Below, one piece after another: positions 10,890 to 23,194 of a stretch of DNA of 64,000 nucleotides. The DNA lies in assembly GCA_030549175.1 (NCBI GenBank), contig JAUKUA010000001.1, positions 1,674,001-1,738,000 on the forward strand. Reading direction: 5' to 3'. The position numbers were made by a program, and so were the translations under genes. Under the pieces are notes generated by a model that saw only the letters and a list, made by a program, of their open reading frames with translations, was not told the DNA's origin and searched no databases. Origin of the DNA: Lasiosphaeris hirsuta (lineage: Eukaryota; Ascomycota; Sordariomycetes; Sordariales; Lasiosphaeriaceae). The stretch's first letter is position 1; each line of letters opens with the position of its first letter.

Positions 10890-11365
10890 GGTCTCGAGGG
10901 CCCTCGGGCTGTGGCGTCGGGTCGGGGTGTTGCGAGACAGTAGTCCAAGAGCTCCCCTTGTCGAAGCTCCAGAGCTCCAGAGCGTAAAATCTCCTGATAC
11001 GATGATCGGCTACAATGGTAATGTGGGGCTCGACGGGTCGGGTATGCAGGTAACGCGTCGCTCCAAATAATTGACAATGATTGGTATGCATCTAGACAAC
11101 TGAACCTCACCTCTCACACCTTGTCTCAAGCAGCGATACACACGACAATTGAAACCAAGCGGCGCCGTCTCAGCGGGAAGAAGGGAAAGCTCAGACGAAA
11201 CTAGAAAACTGGAACGGGCAAGGGACATGGGCAAATAAGAGGCTGCCATGTGCACGTGGGTAGCCGCATCAGCCAAACGATAGTCAGCGCAACCTTGTGT
11301 AGCTTGTGTACCTTGTTCGCGCGCTGTGCAATATCGAATCACGAGTGGATGGTGGACCTCCACCC
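10890..11365. promoter_or_regulatory. Bidirectional promoter SCO1 / Spp1-like
   Basis: A 476-bp spacer between two divergent start codons. It contains a CCAAT box on the minus strand (11080-11084, read as ATTGG on plus) and an ACGCGT element at 11053-11058, the sequence of the MluI cell-cycle box. Whether either is used is unknown. Confidence 0.5.
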
Positions 11366-12999
11366 ATGGCGTTTTCAACCTCCTCCTTCACCCTCAACCC
11401 AGCCATTGACGACCAATCCGTGGCAATGGACCCAACAAACGGAAACAACAACCCGCCTGGCGAGCCGCCGCCGCAGGTGCAGCCGCAGCCGCAGGCGTCC
11501 CATGGAGATAAAAACAGCACTACCAGTGATGACCTGCCTCGCCTTCCCAGCGCCACACCACAGGACTCGCCATCCACAGAAAGACAGCAACATCCCCGAC
11601 AAGCCATACCAAGGAGCGACAGTGTTGACCTGCTAAGGACAGACGACATGGCGCCCATTGGTGAAAATGAAAACGCCAGCTCCACCCAGAAGACAGCACC
11701 CAGAAAGAAAAAGGGCACCGCGACCGCCGTCAAGGCCCCGAAGCGCGCCCGTACCTCCGCCGGCGGCAGGCGCGGAGGAAAGAGCGGTAGCAGCGGTAAG
11801 AAGAAGTCGGCCGCCTCGCCGTCCGCGCTCCCTAACGGCTCCGAGGACGGCCATGGCGGCGCGGGGGGCGGCAGCAGCGTGACGGGCGGCGGCGACAGCG
11901 AGTCGGACAGCGGGCCCTACTGCCTATGCCGTGGGCCAGATAACCACCGTTTCATGATAGCATGTGACCGGTGTGAGGACTGGTTCCACGGCGACTGCAT
12001 CGGTATGGACAAGTACACGGGCGAGAACCTGGTTCAGAAGTACATATGCCCCAACTGCAGCGACGGCGAGCGCCACGTCACGCGATACAAAAAGATGTGC
12101 TCGCTCGAGGGCTGTGTTCGCCCTGCCCGCATCTACGACCCGCGCGAGCCCAGCATCTTCTGCTCTGAGGAGCACTGCCAGACTTGGTGGGAGCAGCTCA
12201 TCGCTACTCTGCCCCGCACCAAAGGTACCAACCAATTCGACTTCCTGACGCAGGAAGAGTTTATGGGGCTCCTTGACACCCCGCAGAGGAGATCAGGCGA
12301 GAAGGGCGCCGCGTGGAGGCTCGGCGACAAGCCGTTCGGTACGCGCTATCTCCCCCTCTTCACCACCACCCCATATCTAACGTTAAAACAGGCGTCTCCG
12401 ACGACTTCTGGGAAACCGTCGACCTGAAAAAAGCCCTGACCGCCGAGGAGCGCAGCATCCTCGACACCTCAGCCGCGGAGCGCTACGCACTGGGCGAGGA
12501 GATCGTGCTCTGCAAGAAGATGCTGCAGCTGATCGACATGGCGCTCAAGCGGCGCGAAGCCGCCATCGCAGCCGGCAAGGGCACCGCCAAGGACCTGTGC
12601 GGGTACGACGTGCGGCTCGACACGGTGGGCGTGTCACACCAGTTCGGCGCCTTCCTCCAGTCGTCCGCCGGCGAGGCCATCTTCAAAGCCGGCCGGCTCG
12701 ACGCCCCCCTGCCACTCCCCCCCACTAACCCCGACGGCAACGCCGCGGAAAACAACACGGACCCCTTCACCGCCGGTATGTGCCTCAAGAAAAAGTGCAA
12801 GCCCCACGTTGGCTGGAGCGCCATCATGATCAAGTCGGCCAAGCACTCCATCAAGGAGCTCGCCGCGCAGGCCAGGGAGAAGCTCGCTGCTGAGGCCCGC
12901 GTTCGGGACAGCGCCGCGGGGAGGTTCCGTCGCAAGCGGGTGGAGAACAACAGCGTTGTTGTGTATGACTCGGACCCGGCGATGGAGGATGCAGAATGA
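11366..12999 (+). CDS. PHD-finger protein, Set1/COMPASS subunit (Spp1/CFP1-like)
   Basis: Likely the H3K4me-reading subunit of the Set1 (COMPASS) histone methyltransferase in the nucleus. Exons are 11366-12338 and 12392-12999 (intron 53 bp), 526 residues. The start is the ATG at 11366; the open frame upstream has no other ATG. The first 180 residues are low-complexity and Pro/Gln/Ser/Gly-rich with basic patches (RKKKGT, KRARTS). The PHD finger spans about 185-235, with the Cys4-His-Cys3 pattern CLCRGPDNHRFMIACDRCED, WFHGDC and CPNC. A second zinc-binding segment follows (CSLEGCVRPARIYDPREPSI then CSEEHC), typical of Spp1 homologues, and a helical C-terminal region with KKMLQLIDMAL. The basic C-terminus (RRKRVENN) may be a nuclear localisation signal. 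Other PHD proteins are possible, but the second Cys-rich block favours Spp1. Confidence 0.82.
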
Positions 13000-14671
13000 G
13001 AGGGCTTGGCTGTATATATGACTTTGGACAAGGGGACTAGGTAAATAGGGGCGTCAGGGGCTGGGGATTGGGAGTGCATTGTGTCATGACGGTTCGGTTA
13101 AGAGTCACAGCGTTTTCTTGTAGAAGCTTATTGTTTGAAACAGCAAGCAAAAATAACGATTGAGTGATGAAATGCAGTGGCTCAATTTGAACTGGTTCAT
13201 TGAGATTCACCACTACACTTTTCTCAGAGCTAGGACAAAGCATAGGTCCGCGTAGCCATCATATTTGTTATACACGTGTTCAGGTCTTTGTCGTACATTT
13301 CATGGATGGCATGTCGTATCCTCGTCCCTTTCATTATCCTCGTGTCCTACCCATCACGAGAAAACCAAAAAGCCAGGCCAAGCCACCCATAAGAGAAATG
13401 TACCTGAAAGATACTAGAACCTCATAAACAGAAACCAGGGGGTATTTCCAAACACTCGAATGCCAAAAACAAAACTCACTTGCTCCATTCCATTTTCCTT
13501 CGTCCTCGTTGCCCCCCCCCCCCCCCCTTTTTTCCCCAAGGAAACCCAACCCCCACGGCAGCCCCCCTGACACTGACCCTGACCCAGTCGTGTGGTCACG
13601 CGGTCGATCCTCCACAGCCAAGCCGACGCTAAAAGCACAACAAGATGTCAAATATCCCGCGCACGTGCGTTTAGCGGACTTTCGTGCGGCTTCAATCGGT
13701 TGCAAATCTGGGGCCGGGCGCTGTCCTTGTGGTTTCCAAATACCCTGGGACCTATGAGGCGGTCGAGAGGGAGTAATCGAACATCGAAACAAGACGGGAG
13801 TCGTGGCACGAATCATCCTTACAAATATAAAACCACAGGAAAGCGACCCGGATGAAGCCAAAGCTGCTGGACGAGTAAGGTTGAAGAAAAAAAGGAAAAT
13901 TTGCCGACGAGAATGTGATATTGAGCGCATATTAAGATCTTGAAGACATAAAAATATAGATGATATTCCAACGCCGGTCCGTTGGATGAGCCGTGAGGCC
14001 AATTTTTTCCATCTTTTGATTTGTTCCCAGCCGCGAGGCCCATTTCCCGATCTTATAAGAGAAATGAAAAAAAGAAAAAGGAAAAAAGAGTCGCGAAGCG
14101 TTCGCAACATGGTGATATGATCTTCCAGCTGGCTCGATGCCTTCATCCGCATTAAATATGATAAGCAATCGCAGCCGTTCGTGCTCTTGCGAGATCATGC
14201 TCTTTGGCGATTGCCCTATCTCTCCTATCACCCATGATCGGGTCGTGAGACCGGGTGTGAGGACCTCCTCGTTGTAACTTCAGTCGGTGGTGCTGTTGTC
14301 TTCCCACCCCTGAAATGGTGATTCGAAAGGCCGGCGTGAGCCCCTTTCTTCGCGTGGGGATAGATGGATACATATCATCCCCCACAATCGAAAAACCACT
14401 TGCCCCCTCTTTTGTGTACCAGCGCGCGCGGTCGTGTGACCTGAGGTATTCTACCCAATCCGTAATTAAGACTGTGGTGGTGGTATTGCTTTCATGTTGC
14501 TGTTGCCTGTTCTCGCGGCCGCAGCCCAAAGTTGTGTGACGTCTCATTCTCGATAGTATATTAGTCGGCGTTTCCCCACGTCTCTTCAACCAGACCTCCG
14601 TCACCATGTCCGATGATTCCGCTATCCGCCCGAAGGATGGCTGACGTTTCTGGTCGAACTGATTGCCTTGT
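13000..14671. other. Intergenic between convergent Spp1-like and coiled-coil genes
   Basis: 3' flanks of two convergent genes. It contains a C16 homopolymer (13512-13527) and purine-rich A/G tracts near 14060-14090. A 272-codon minus-strand frame (13334-14152) runs through the C tract as poly-Gly and is judged spurious. Confidence 0.5.
13512..13527. repeat. C16 homopolymer tract
   Basis: Sixteen consecutive C followed by T and C runs. Two other homopolymers in the window have the same length (23179-23194 and 37183-37198). Confidence 0.9.
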
Positions 14672-15199
14672 TCAAGCCCGATGCCTACTTGAATGCCCGT
14701 GGCTCCGGTGGCCGTGGCCATGGGCATGCCTCCTCGACGAGCTACCACTGGATCGCTCCAGTTCGCGTTCCAACTCCTCGGCGCGCCCGCGAAAATCGCG
14801 GACAATGTCGCGAATGTGAGCAATTCGGTCGAAGTCAAGCTCTAGCTCATCAATCTGCCGCATAATGTCGTGATAGCGGGCGATCTCGGCGTCGGCATTG
14901 TCGATCAGATTCCCAGCGCGATCATACACATGCAGGGTCACAATCTGCGACTGCTCCATCAAGTACTCGAGCTGCTGTTGAATATGCTGCATGACCCGAT
15001 CGAAGTGGCGGCCCAGCGCAGTCAGCGACGAGCTATCGAGCATCAACAGCCCCTGTGAAGAGGCGCGACTAGCCGCACGTGAAGACGTCGATCCGTTGGC
15101 AGCCACAGCCTGTTGGGCACCTCGTAGTAGCTGGATTTCCTCGTTCGACAGTCCAATTTGTGTATCCGGCACCGCGTTGCCGGCCGATTGCGAAGACAT
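14672..15199 (-). CDS. Small coiled-coil protein, possible BLOC-1 subunit (CNL1/BLOC1S4-like)
   Basis: A single-exon gene of 175 residues starting at the ATG at 15199. The N-terminus has IGLSNEEIQLLRGAQQ. A Ser/Ala linker follows and then a continuous helical region of about 95 residues (about 55-150) containing SSLTALGRHFDRVMQHIQQQ and IMRQIDELELDFDRIAHI, with heptad spacing suggesting a coiled coil. The C-terminus is a His/Ser/Arg-rich tail (HAHGHGHRSHGHSS). The arrangement resembles fungal proteins annotated as BLOC-1 subunit CNL1, which work in endosomal sorting, but I recognise this only by general pattern. There is no signal peptide or membrane segment. It is convergent with the Spp1-like gene. 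Confidence 0.6.
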   Translation of the reverse strand: MSSQSAGNAVPDTQIGLSNEEIQLLRGAQQAVAANGSTSSRAASRASSQGLLMLDSSSLTALGRHFDRVMQHIQQQLEYLMEQSQIVTLHVYDRAGNLIDNADAEIARYHDIMRQIDELELDFDRIAHIRDIVRDFRGRAEELERELERSSGSSSRRHAHGHGHRSHGHSSRHRA

Positions 15200-17855
15200 G
15201 GTGAAGACCGGGGCAGCAAAGCAAAGACAGGGCCGATGCTGTTATGCGATGCGTATGCGCCTGAGGTAGCAGTACCGATGCAGTCCCGGACTTTCTCGCG
15301 GGACGTGGGCGGGCGCGAAACCGAGATTGGGGGCTTGCGCTGGGACCTGGCCAGACGAACACCCAGTGCGGCGAGTCCCGCCGGGGGACGGCGCACGAAT
15401 TTGGAAAAGCCCGCAAGAAGTTACTGTTCTATCGTATGCTGACCCACGATGATTAAAATGTTGCAGCCGCTGAAGAGCAACGCTGTGGGGTAGAAGCGAG
15501 GCGGCGGCGGCGGCGCTGCGTCACTCGGAATCAAAAATCGGGATGGCGCTGGTGTTGGACGCGGCACCGGAAGCTCAAGCATCAGCGACGTCTCTTGCGC
15601 GCACAGCGTCATTGTTCCTCGACGGCGGCGACGGTCATCGGGGCCATGGCAGTGCAATTGGTGTGGATTGGCGGCGTTTTGTATCGCACAGAGCGAGTGA
15701 GGGGGTAGTGTTGGTGCGTTTGCGGCAATGCGATGCGGGTTAGATTCAATCAGCTCCCCCTTTGCTGGTGATACACAACCGACGAAGCTGTTCCTCCACC
15801 CACTCGATCGGTTCTTTCTGCGCGTTCCGCCCACACACACCACCCTTTGCGATTGTCAAAAATAGCGCTCGTAGGCATGCAGCGTCCCCCGAGACATGCA
15901 AAGATATGATCGAAAACCCGATGGGCTGGGAAGGTAAATATCGAACCGTGGACGAAACAATCGAGAAAGGTCTGGATGTGACAATGTTTGTGTAAGTGCC
16001 TGTATTTTAAATTATTTTTCCCATCCCCCCTCGCCCGAAGCGCATCAGCTGACGGCGGACTGTCGAGGCACGCTGTTCTGGGATTGAGCCAAAAAGCAAA
16101 TCCTGGATGGTGCCGATAGCACGAGAAGCGAGCAAACAGAGCGCGGGATATTATCAATATCGATAACGCCGCCCACGAGGCAATGGAACATGCCGGGCAC
16201 TTTGTCGTGGTTGCCGTCGTAGTTCGGTGTTGCAGTCGAGGCCTCCGTTCACAACCAATTGCTCGATGAAAGCTCTGCGATTCTGCGTGTCGATACGCTA
16301 CGGATTCGTCGGGCAGAGAGATTGAAGTCGGCAGCCAGAAGATTAAAAGCCGAAAAGAAGTCTGCTTCCCAGTGGTCTGTCTCGCGGTCCTAGCGTGACG
16401 CCCCTTGTCGATGTCAAAGCTCGTTGGGACGCACCAGCAAGGGGTTTCGAGCCCTAGTAACAGGCGGGCCTGCAGAGTCGTGGCAGCCCATGGCAACCCA
16501 TCGAGGACGTCGAGGCCCAAGGCAAAGATGCCATTCGACGCTGCTCAACCTGGTACTTGTCGACCGCGCCCGAGACTAGGCCTGCCGAGCTGCAGCCCGT
16601 GATCTGTTACGGCTGGTATCGATTTTGCAGTCGCTGGGAAGATGCCACAAAGGCAAACATTGGACGAAAGGAAGCTGTGGCGCCATGGGGAACACCGAAG
16701 ACAATCGAAGGATTTGAAACAGGTCAAGAGTGCCGGCAGCTGGCACAGCGTTTAGGGTGCGGTCTCGCGCAGTAGCGTCACCTGCATCGCTGCCCAGAGA
16801 ATGGAATTGGATCGGATCGCTGCAGGCAAGCGACCACTGGGGTGACTTGGCGGCCAGGCGCTCCCAGCCAGGAAGCACAGAACACATGGAGCCCCCAGTC
16901 AGCTGCCAGTCGTCGCTTTCAGCCTCAACACCACACATTGCTTCCTACCAATCGAAGGAGATTCGGTTTCAAGGACGCATTGAACCAACAGTATGGGTAG
17001 CATAGCTACAGGTTCTCTGAGCCCGCTCAATATTATGCCCTGGTTATGACCTGAATGGTTTCCCATCCTTGAACATTCGCTCGACTGCAACCCAACATAC
17101 CTGGTAACAGGATACACGTCTCGTTTCAGATCCTCGGCAGCCAGCCGGAACGCGATAGAAAGTCTCAATCTCGATCCGGTATCTCTTCGGACTCTCATCG
17201 GCACGGCTACCCGGTCGGGAGCCGCTGCAGTGGCCGCCAGGATGGAAGCAAATGCTGCGTCATAACGCTTGCGAGATGAGCATGCGGCCGCTTGAACGAC
17301 ATAGGTGAAGCGGAGCAGTCCCCTCCGAGGTGAGCAACGACCGGCCAAGCTCTCGGGATTGAATCTCCACCTAGCTCGCCGTCTCCAGTGGTCTTCAAGG
17401 ATCTCACTTGTCGCTGTTTTTCGGGAGACCGTGCTGCCGCCCTGTCTGCTCTTTCCGATTCACCATAACGGTACCTGCATGGAGACGGCAAGTGCCACTT
17501 CTCTGTCTCTCTTGCCAATAGAGTAGGAATTGGTGGTAGGTACGCCCCGGCCCCGAGGGTAGCGAGCCACCTAATTTTTTGGCCGCTTCGTCTGCCTTGA
17601 CAGACAGCACGATCTCAATTAGCCTGGTCATATTGATATCCCGCACGCCGGAACTGGCTATTCTTTCCCACCCTCCGAGTGCTGCGTGCTTAGCGGCACG
17701 AGATGGTTTTCCGTCAATGAACGACGCTCGGCCGTTCAGCGTAAGGAAGGATCTATAAGTTGCATCATCGTATGTACCAGTCTCTCAACAAACACCAGGT
17801 CGAGGCGTTGTCTTTCGTGGAAATCCAGCTGCCCTCCCAATCCACGCCCCCAAGA
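15200..17855. other. Intergenic, promoter side of the coiled-coil gene and of the esterase
   Basis: A 2.7-kb stretch between divergent genes. No supported gene. A TATCGATA element lies in the AT-rich segment near 16155-16170, the same core as the pair in the NIM-1/BTB promoter. Frames of up to 256 codons (minus 15750-16520) have no family resemblance. Confidence 0.5.
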
Positions 17856-19546
17856 CATGCTGTCAATATCGAGCCTGGCCGTCTCCGGTCTTGCTCTTCT
17901 GTCTCAAGCATCAGCCACGATTCTCCAGAACGGCCAAGTGAGACTCACAAGCTTCCTCAACACCCAGGTTAATCAGTCCGCCTACTCGTTCACGACGTAC
18001 TCGGCGAATGCGTCGGAAATTTCGTACCAGGGACGATGGGACTCTAAATTTGTGTCTTGGTGGTCGTAAGTGAGCGTGATGCTGCATAATGTAGACCGTT
18101 AAGCGGCCTCGTGAGGCTGATCATGTCTCCAGCGCTCCTGGTATCAAGTTCGCATACACGGGGCAGACTGTCGCCGTCACCTTCGGCGAGCTGACGAGTC
18201 CTAGAGTTCTCATCGGATACCGTATTGGCGGCCTTGACTGGCAGTTCACTAATGTGACAGCGGGAGCTACGCACCTGCTCGTAAGCCCCAGCACCCCAGG
18301 ATCCAGTCAGACGGGGCCGATCAGCCCCTGGACGTTTGAGTTGCGGGTAACGAACTGGGCTTTCGGCATCCAAATTGGCTCAGTCCATGTGGCGGCTGGG
18401 GAGAAACTGATCAAGCTGCCTGACTTGAGCCGCCGGATTGAAGTCATCGGTGACAGCCTGGCTGCTGGAATGTACACGTCGTACGAGGGTTTGTCGAGTT
18501 GGGCGTAGTATGTCACCCCTATCTAGCTTCTAGCATGAGCGTCCGGGTTATAGACGGCGCCGTTGTCCCGGTTCGGCATGCTGATCTTTAGGCCACAGCG
18601 GTCTCGGCGCGGGGTTAGGTAACACGGACTATTCTATCACCGCCTACCCCGGAATATGTGCGGCGGACCAAGACTGCTGGGGAACCCTAGGGGTCAAGTG
18701 CATCAGTGGTTCTACACCTCGGACACAAGCTATCGCGCCTCCGTGGCATATGGGGGTAAGGTCTACATTCCCCTCGTCCCCAGAGAATTGGGGGCGGATA
18801 TGTGCACTACCAGAGCGGTGCCCCTTTTAAACTACCAGCCCTGACAGTTCTTGCAGACAATCCGGAAGCATGGGACTTCAGTAAACGCCCAGCTGCCGAC
18901 ATAGTCGTCATCAACATCGGCACCAACGACCAAAACTCCGCAAACAATGTCTCTGCGCCAGCTTACGCCGATGCCCTCACCAAGATCATCCAGGGCGTTC
19001 ATGGAAAGTGGCCAAACGCACAAGTCATCGTCATGGTGAGACTACCTCACCAAAAAGCAAACAGCCTCGACCTAGTGTCTAACCCCTTTTAGTCCCTCTG
19101 GCTTGGCTTCTACCAGTCCGGCAACTCGTACTTCCCGAACGCCCCGCAAGGTTTCGTCAAAGAGGTTCAGGATATGGTTCGAATGTTCAATTCAGAACAA
19201 TATCTTGACAACCCAGTTGTCTACGATGGCGTCACCAAAAAGTCGTCGCAGACAGGGAAAAGGACAAAGGCCTTCGTCCACCTCTTTAACACATCGGGCA
19301 TTATGCAGCACAACGACATTGGGCCACAGTGGCACCCCACAGATGTTGGGGCCATCAAGGTTGCTAGCCATCTACAGCAGTTTATCAAGTTGACTTTTGG
19401 GTGGGAATTGCAGGCTACGGGACCAGAGTAAGTTTGAAGCCTGGTGGAATATGTGGACGGGAAGATGTGAATGGGCACAGCTAACATTTATTGCGTTCAG
19501 GATATTCCATGAGACGCTGTACTGGAACGACGAGCCAGGCTACTAA
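17856..19546 (+). CDS. Secreted SGNH/GDSL esterase, CE2-type, with an apparent 1-base frameshift
   Basis: An extracellular carbohydrate-esterase-like protein (acetylxylan esterase family CE2 pattern: N-terminal beta domain, then SGNH hydrolase). Exons are 17856-18065, 18133-18507, 18599-18755, 18857-19035, 19093-19427 and 19501-19546, with introns of 57-101 bp. A signal peptide covers about residues 1-20 (MLSISSLAVSGLALLSQASA). The nucleophile block is IEVIGDSLAAG, the Asn/Gly block is NIGTND, and the catalytic His block is QWHPTDVG. Within exon 3 the frame reading GICAADQDCWG must switch to the frame reading NPRGQVHQWFY at 18679-18683. One base is missing from a GGGG run, so the gene as written is broken. 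All splice sites and the sequence after the break are well preserved, so a recent mutation or a sequencing error is likely. Substrate unknown. Confidence 0.75.
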
Positions 19547-21044
19547 GAGGCCGATAAGTCTAAAATGGTGATATATGAATTTGAGTATCTGTAAGCTTGA
19601 CGGTTGTCGAGGATGGTTGCCAGCAACGTGCTCATCCCTGCACTAGAGCAATACTTGCCCCGGTACCTTAGACATCTTATCTTACGGTAAGCGATGCCGC
19701 TGTAGTACCAACGAAAATGAATAGCATTACCTTGACCGCATATCCTAGAGGGCTACTTTATACGTTTATCGTAGCGATGGGCTGCAAAGATATCTTCGTA
19801 GATCTTGGATTTCACATCTCGTTCTAAGAGCACAACCTTGGGCTCTGGGGAGTGCTGTTTTAATATGTGACTCCATAACTGTCCGTGGTGTTGAGGTGAG
19901 AATGTCTTCAAGGGGCAGGGCGCTGAGATTTGGACTTATGTGCACAAATGACGCAGCTGAGAGGTCATCTTTGCCGTAAGGAAGTCATAAGATACAGCAG
20001 GCGTGGTCTGCCTCGTCTTCTCTCTATATTTATTCGTACATGCCACTCCTGGTCTAACAAGATTCCGTTGCTGCACCCGACATGCTGCTACCCATACTCA
20101 GTGTCAGCATAGTATCAAGTACAGCAACAACTCAATGCTACAACTGATGTAAGATCTATAAGCCGCAGACACAACCCTGGTGATTCAACAAGACTAGGTC
20201 TAACGGGTGTTTATGTCATGTAAAAATGTTGTGCTAATGACTACTTTCGTTAGACAGACGAGGTTTCGTTAGGAAGGTAGGTAATTGGTGGTAACTAGCA
20301 TCCCAAGTAGACTCGGGGTGCTGGTCGAAGGGCCTTTGCCGGTGTTCTCGGCTTATTAAATTAAAGACTCTACTATTTACGTAGATCTAACTAGGTGTGC
20401 AGGTTAGGAGGACCTGTGGAAACTATGGGGTGGTGCTCTGGGATATATCACAAACGAAATTTCAGCAACCCGTTCACTATCCATGTACCAGTCGGCTTGA
20501 CCTGAACCACTGGCCTAAACTCTAGTGTCACAGCTCTGTGTGTTGCTTTCAGGCCTCCTTGACAAAGAGGGCCGCTGTAATGTTACCGGAGCAGCATACA
20601 CTACAGACAGCAGTCAAGGTCGAGCGATGTGCTCTGCTTTGGCGCTCGAGTCACCCTCATAATGCGATCCTTCATCACCACTACGAGGAGAATCCGTTGA
20701 CACAGACGGATGCAGTAAGAGCTGGGACTGTGTGGCTCTGAAACACCAATGACCGAGTGTCAAAACACTTTGCAATGTTGAAGGAAGGATGATGACTCGC
20801 CAGAAGCCTCAGAGCAGCTGCTGGCTTCTGGCAATAGTTTCTCCATAGTCAAGCCACGCCCATCTTAATTGCTTATACCCTCTTAGCATCAACAAGCAAG
20901 TAGATCTCAAGAGCCCCCACTTCCCGGGAGCCGACCTTTGACACATGCTCGAGATCGATGCCCTGCAAAGCACACATACCCAGAATAGCATTGTTTCACC
21001 CACGCCTGAACCGACAGCATACCAAGCAAAAACCAGACGAAACC

Positions 21045-21063
21045 AAAAAAAAAAAAAAAAAAA
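21045..21063. repeat. A19 homopolymer tract
   Basis: Nineteen consecutive A on the plus strand. No flanking target-site duplication was noticed, so a retroposed tail is not supported. Confidence 0.85.
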
Positions 21064-22157
21064 CCACACCTGCCAACCGTCCCGGCATGACATCCTAAGA
21101 GTCTCAGCGTCCGCCTGCAGACACCCTCAAGAAACAACCACACAGGTGCCCTACTGGCAGCCTAGCAAGCATCCCCTACCCACACCCAACAATGTGACAG
21201 AGAGAGAAACCTGCGCTAGGCAACAAAACGTGGTCCTTCAAGCCCCCAGGTGTCAAGCACGCGGATCGCCGAGTCAAAGCGGGCTAGGAACCTAGTGTAG
21301 ATAACTAACAATGCTCAGGGGCCCCGGGAGAGGGGAGGGGAGGGGGGTGTTGTGTGATAGCAATGACACTTACATAGGTCCCTCGGCGGCTCGGGCGACA
21401 GCCCCAAAAGAGCAAAGGGTGCAATCCGCCGGGACATGGCCATGATCTCCGCGGCTCTCTCTCGGGGGAATACTGCTAGCGACTAGAGGATGATGACCCG
21501 CGGAAACCGTGATTCTGGCCTCGGCTGCGCATCGCCGCGAATATCAACGCCGCATGCATCGCCAACTGCATTTTCAACCTGGGGGGAAGAAATGTCCTCT
21601 TTCCCAGCTAGGTATTTGCATTTCCACATTCCTAGCTTATAGCCGCCCTCACCGAGCAGTGCGGCGATTAGGGAGGTAGCGCAGGGAGTGAGTAAATCGC
21701 TTCATTTCGGAACCGCACCGCCAGTATAGCAAGTACTGCATTGCAGTCAATAAACAACAGCCACCAACAAAGCGCAGCGCAGCCGCTTAAGATCACCGTT
21801 ATAACATCACGTTTGCAGAATGGGAAAATCACATTGGCAAAAGCCACATGGGCAAGGCAACAACCCCAACCAAGCTCAATAACCGTGAGGCCAAGCGAAG
21901 CGAGCCGGCTGTTTACACATGTTGACATGCCCCCCAAGCGGTTAAAGGAAAAGCGTCAAACTCAACCTCCTCGGTAGCTGGCGGACCCGAGTGTCAGAAA
22001 AGGGGGTCGCGGGGGTGACAGGCGGCCTGGGGGTGAGAGGTTGCGCGGTGCCGTGCGGTCGCGTCACATCAGAAATGTGAAACGCCGATGGAGCACGTTG
22101 CAAGAGCCACCAGGCGAGCAGAGATTCTTTTGAGGTCCAGGCCCCAGACCCGTGCTA

Positions 22158-22177
22158 GCCCAGCCGGCCGGCTGGGC
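22158..22177. repeat. Perfect 20-bp GC-rich palindrome
   Basis: GCCCAGCCGG followed directly by its reverse complement CCGGCTGGGC. It could bind a dimeric protein or form a cruciform. No gene adjoins it. Confidence 0.8.
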
Positions 22178-23178
22178 CCCCACCAGGCTGAAAAAGTGCT
22201 GCCGTGAGCGCCAGCCAGCCAAGAGCCGGCGCGCACAACCCGACTTACAAGGCTTCTTGCGGTTGTGCAGCCTTGTGCGAGGCCGACGAATTGTGACTGA
22301 CATGAACATGGGGCAGGCTGACGCCAAAGCATCCGCGCCCACAAGCCGCAAGCTATACTACCTTAGCGCAGGATACCCTTACATGTACTTGAATGATGTG
22401 CTTCTTGCCTTTCCTTTCCCGGGCAAGGCCGGGTTCAGAGCGCTGAGACTACCGCCCCAGCCGCCTGCCCATTCCGCAGGAGCTCACGGCGGTTTGCTCA
22501 CCTCTCCGTCACACGCGGTATGCGCAGTGATTGTCTCGGAGACCATGTCCCAGATGTCTCAGCCTGCGTTCCATTTTCGTCTTTGCAGGAACCGAGAGCA
22601 TAGTGAGATCTGGGGTTGGGACGACATCTGAAGTCGGTGCTGTGCGGCTAACAGTCGCAACAGGACACTTCTCTAAGAGCGCACACGGAACACATCCGTA
22701 GCAAGCAGGGTCAGCAGACAGCCGAGGTCTCTCGCAAGATATCCATACCCTTCCTTGCTACTGACTTGTCGTGGGTCAGGGTCGAACTTGGGGGTTGGGT
22801 TTGTTTAGCTGAACCGAGTGCCTGGGAAGAGGCGCGAAAATCTCATGATGTTAGTGCGCCAACACGGCGCCACGCAGAAAGCCATCGTTTCAGCCCGCGG
22901 TCGCTGATTTAGAAAAGGGAGAGAGGCACGAGCTCCAGTCAGCCCTGATCGAAGAGGCGCTTTTAAGTTGCTGATCATGATGATCCTGGGTTTTCCGGGG
23001 GAGAGAGGGGCGGACGAAGCGGCCGTTTTCATCAGCGAGTCCGAGCGCCGTGGACTCCCAGCGTGCCAGCCTCGGTTTGTCATATCGATGTTGTCGCATC
23101 ACATTTTTGTCACCGAGTGTGATGACTCGGCTTGTTGATATGTAGGGACCATCAAGGTGAGCCACCTTGGAGAATATG

Positions 23179-23194
23179 CCCCCCCCCCCCCCCC
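23179..23194. repeat. C16 homopolymer tract
   Basis: Sixteen consecutive C in the gene-free region between the esterase and the C2H2 factor. Confidence 0.9.

Noticed and set aside
13334..14152. 272-codon minus-strand open frame
   Set aside because: It runs through the C16 tract as poly-Gly, has several hydrophobic low-complexity stretches and no family resemblance; it lies between two convergent genes.
15750..16520. 256-codon minus-strand open frame
   Set aside because: Composition is erratic (many Cys, His, Trp) with no domain, and there is no sign of exon structure.
21045..21063. A19 tract as the tail of a retroposed element
   Set aside because: No target-site duplication or upstream element sequence was found.
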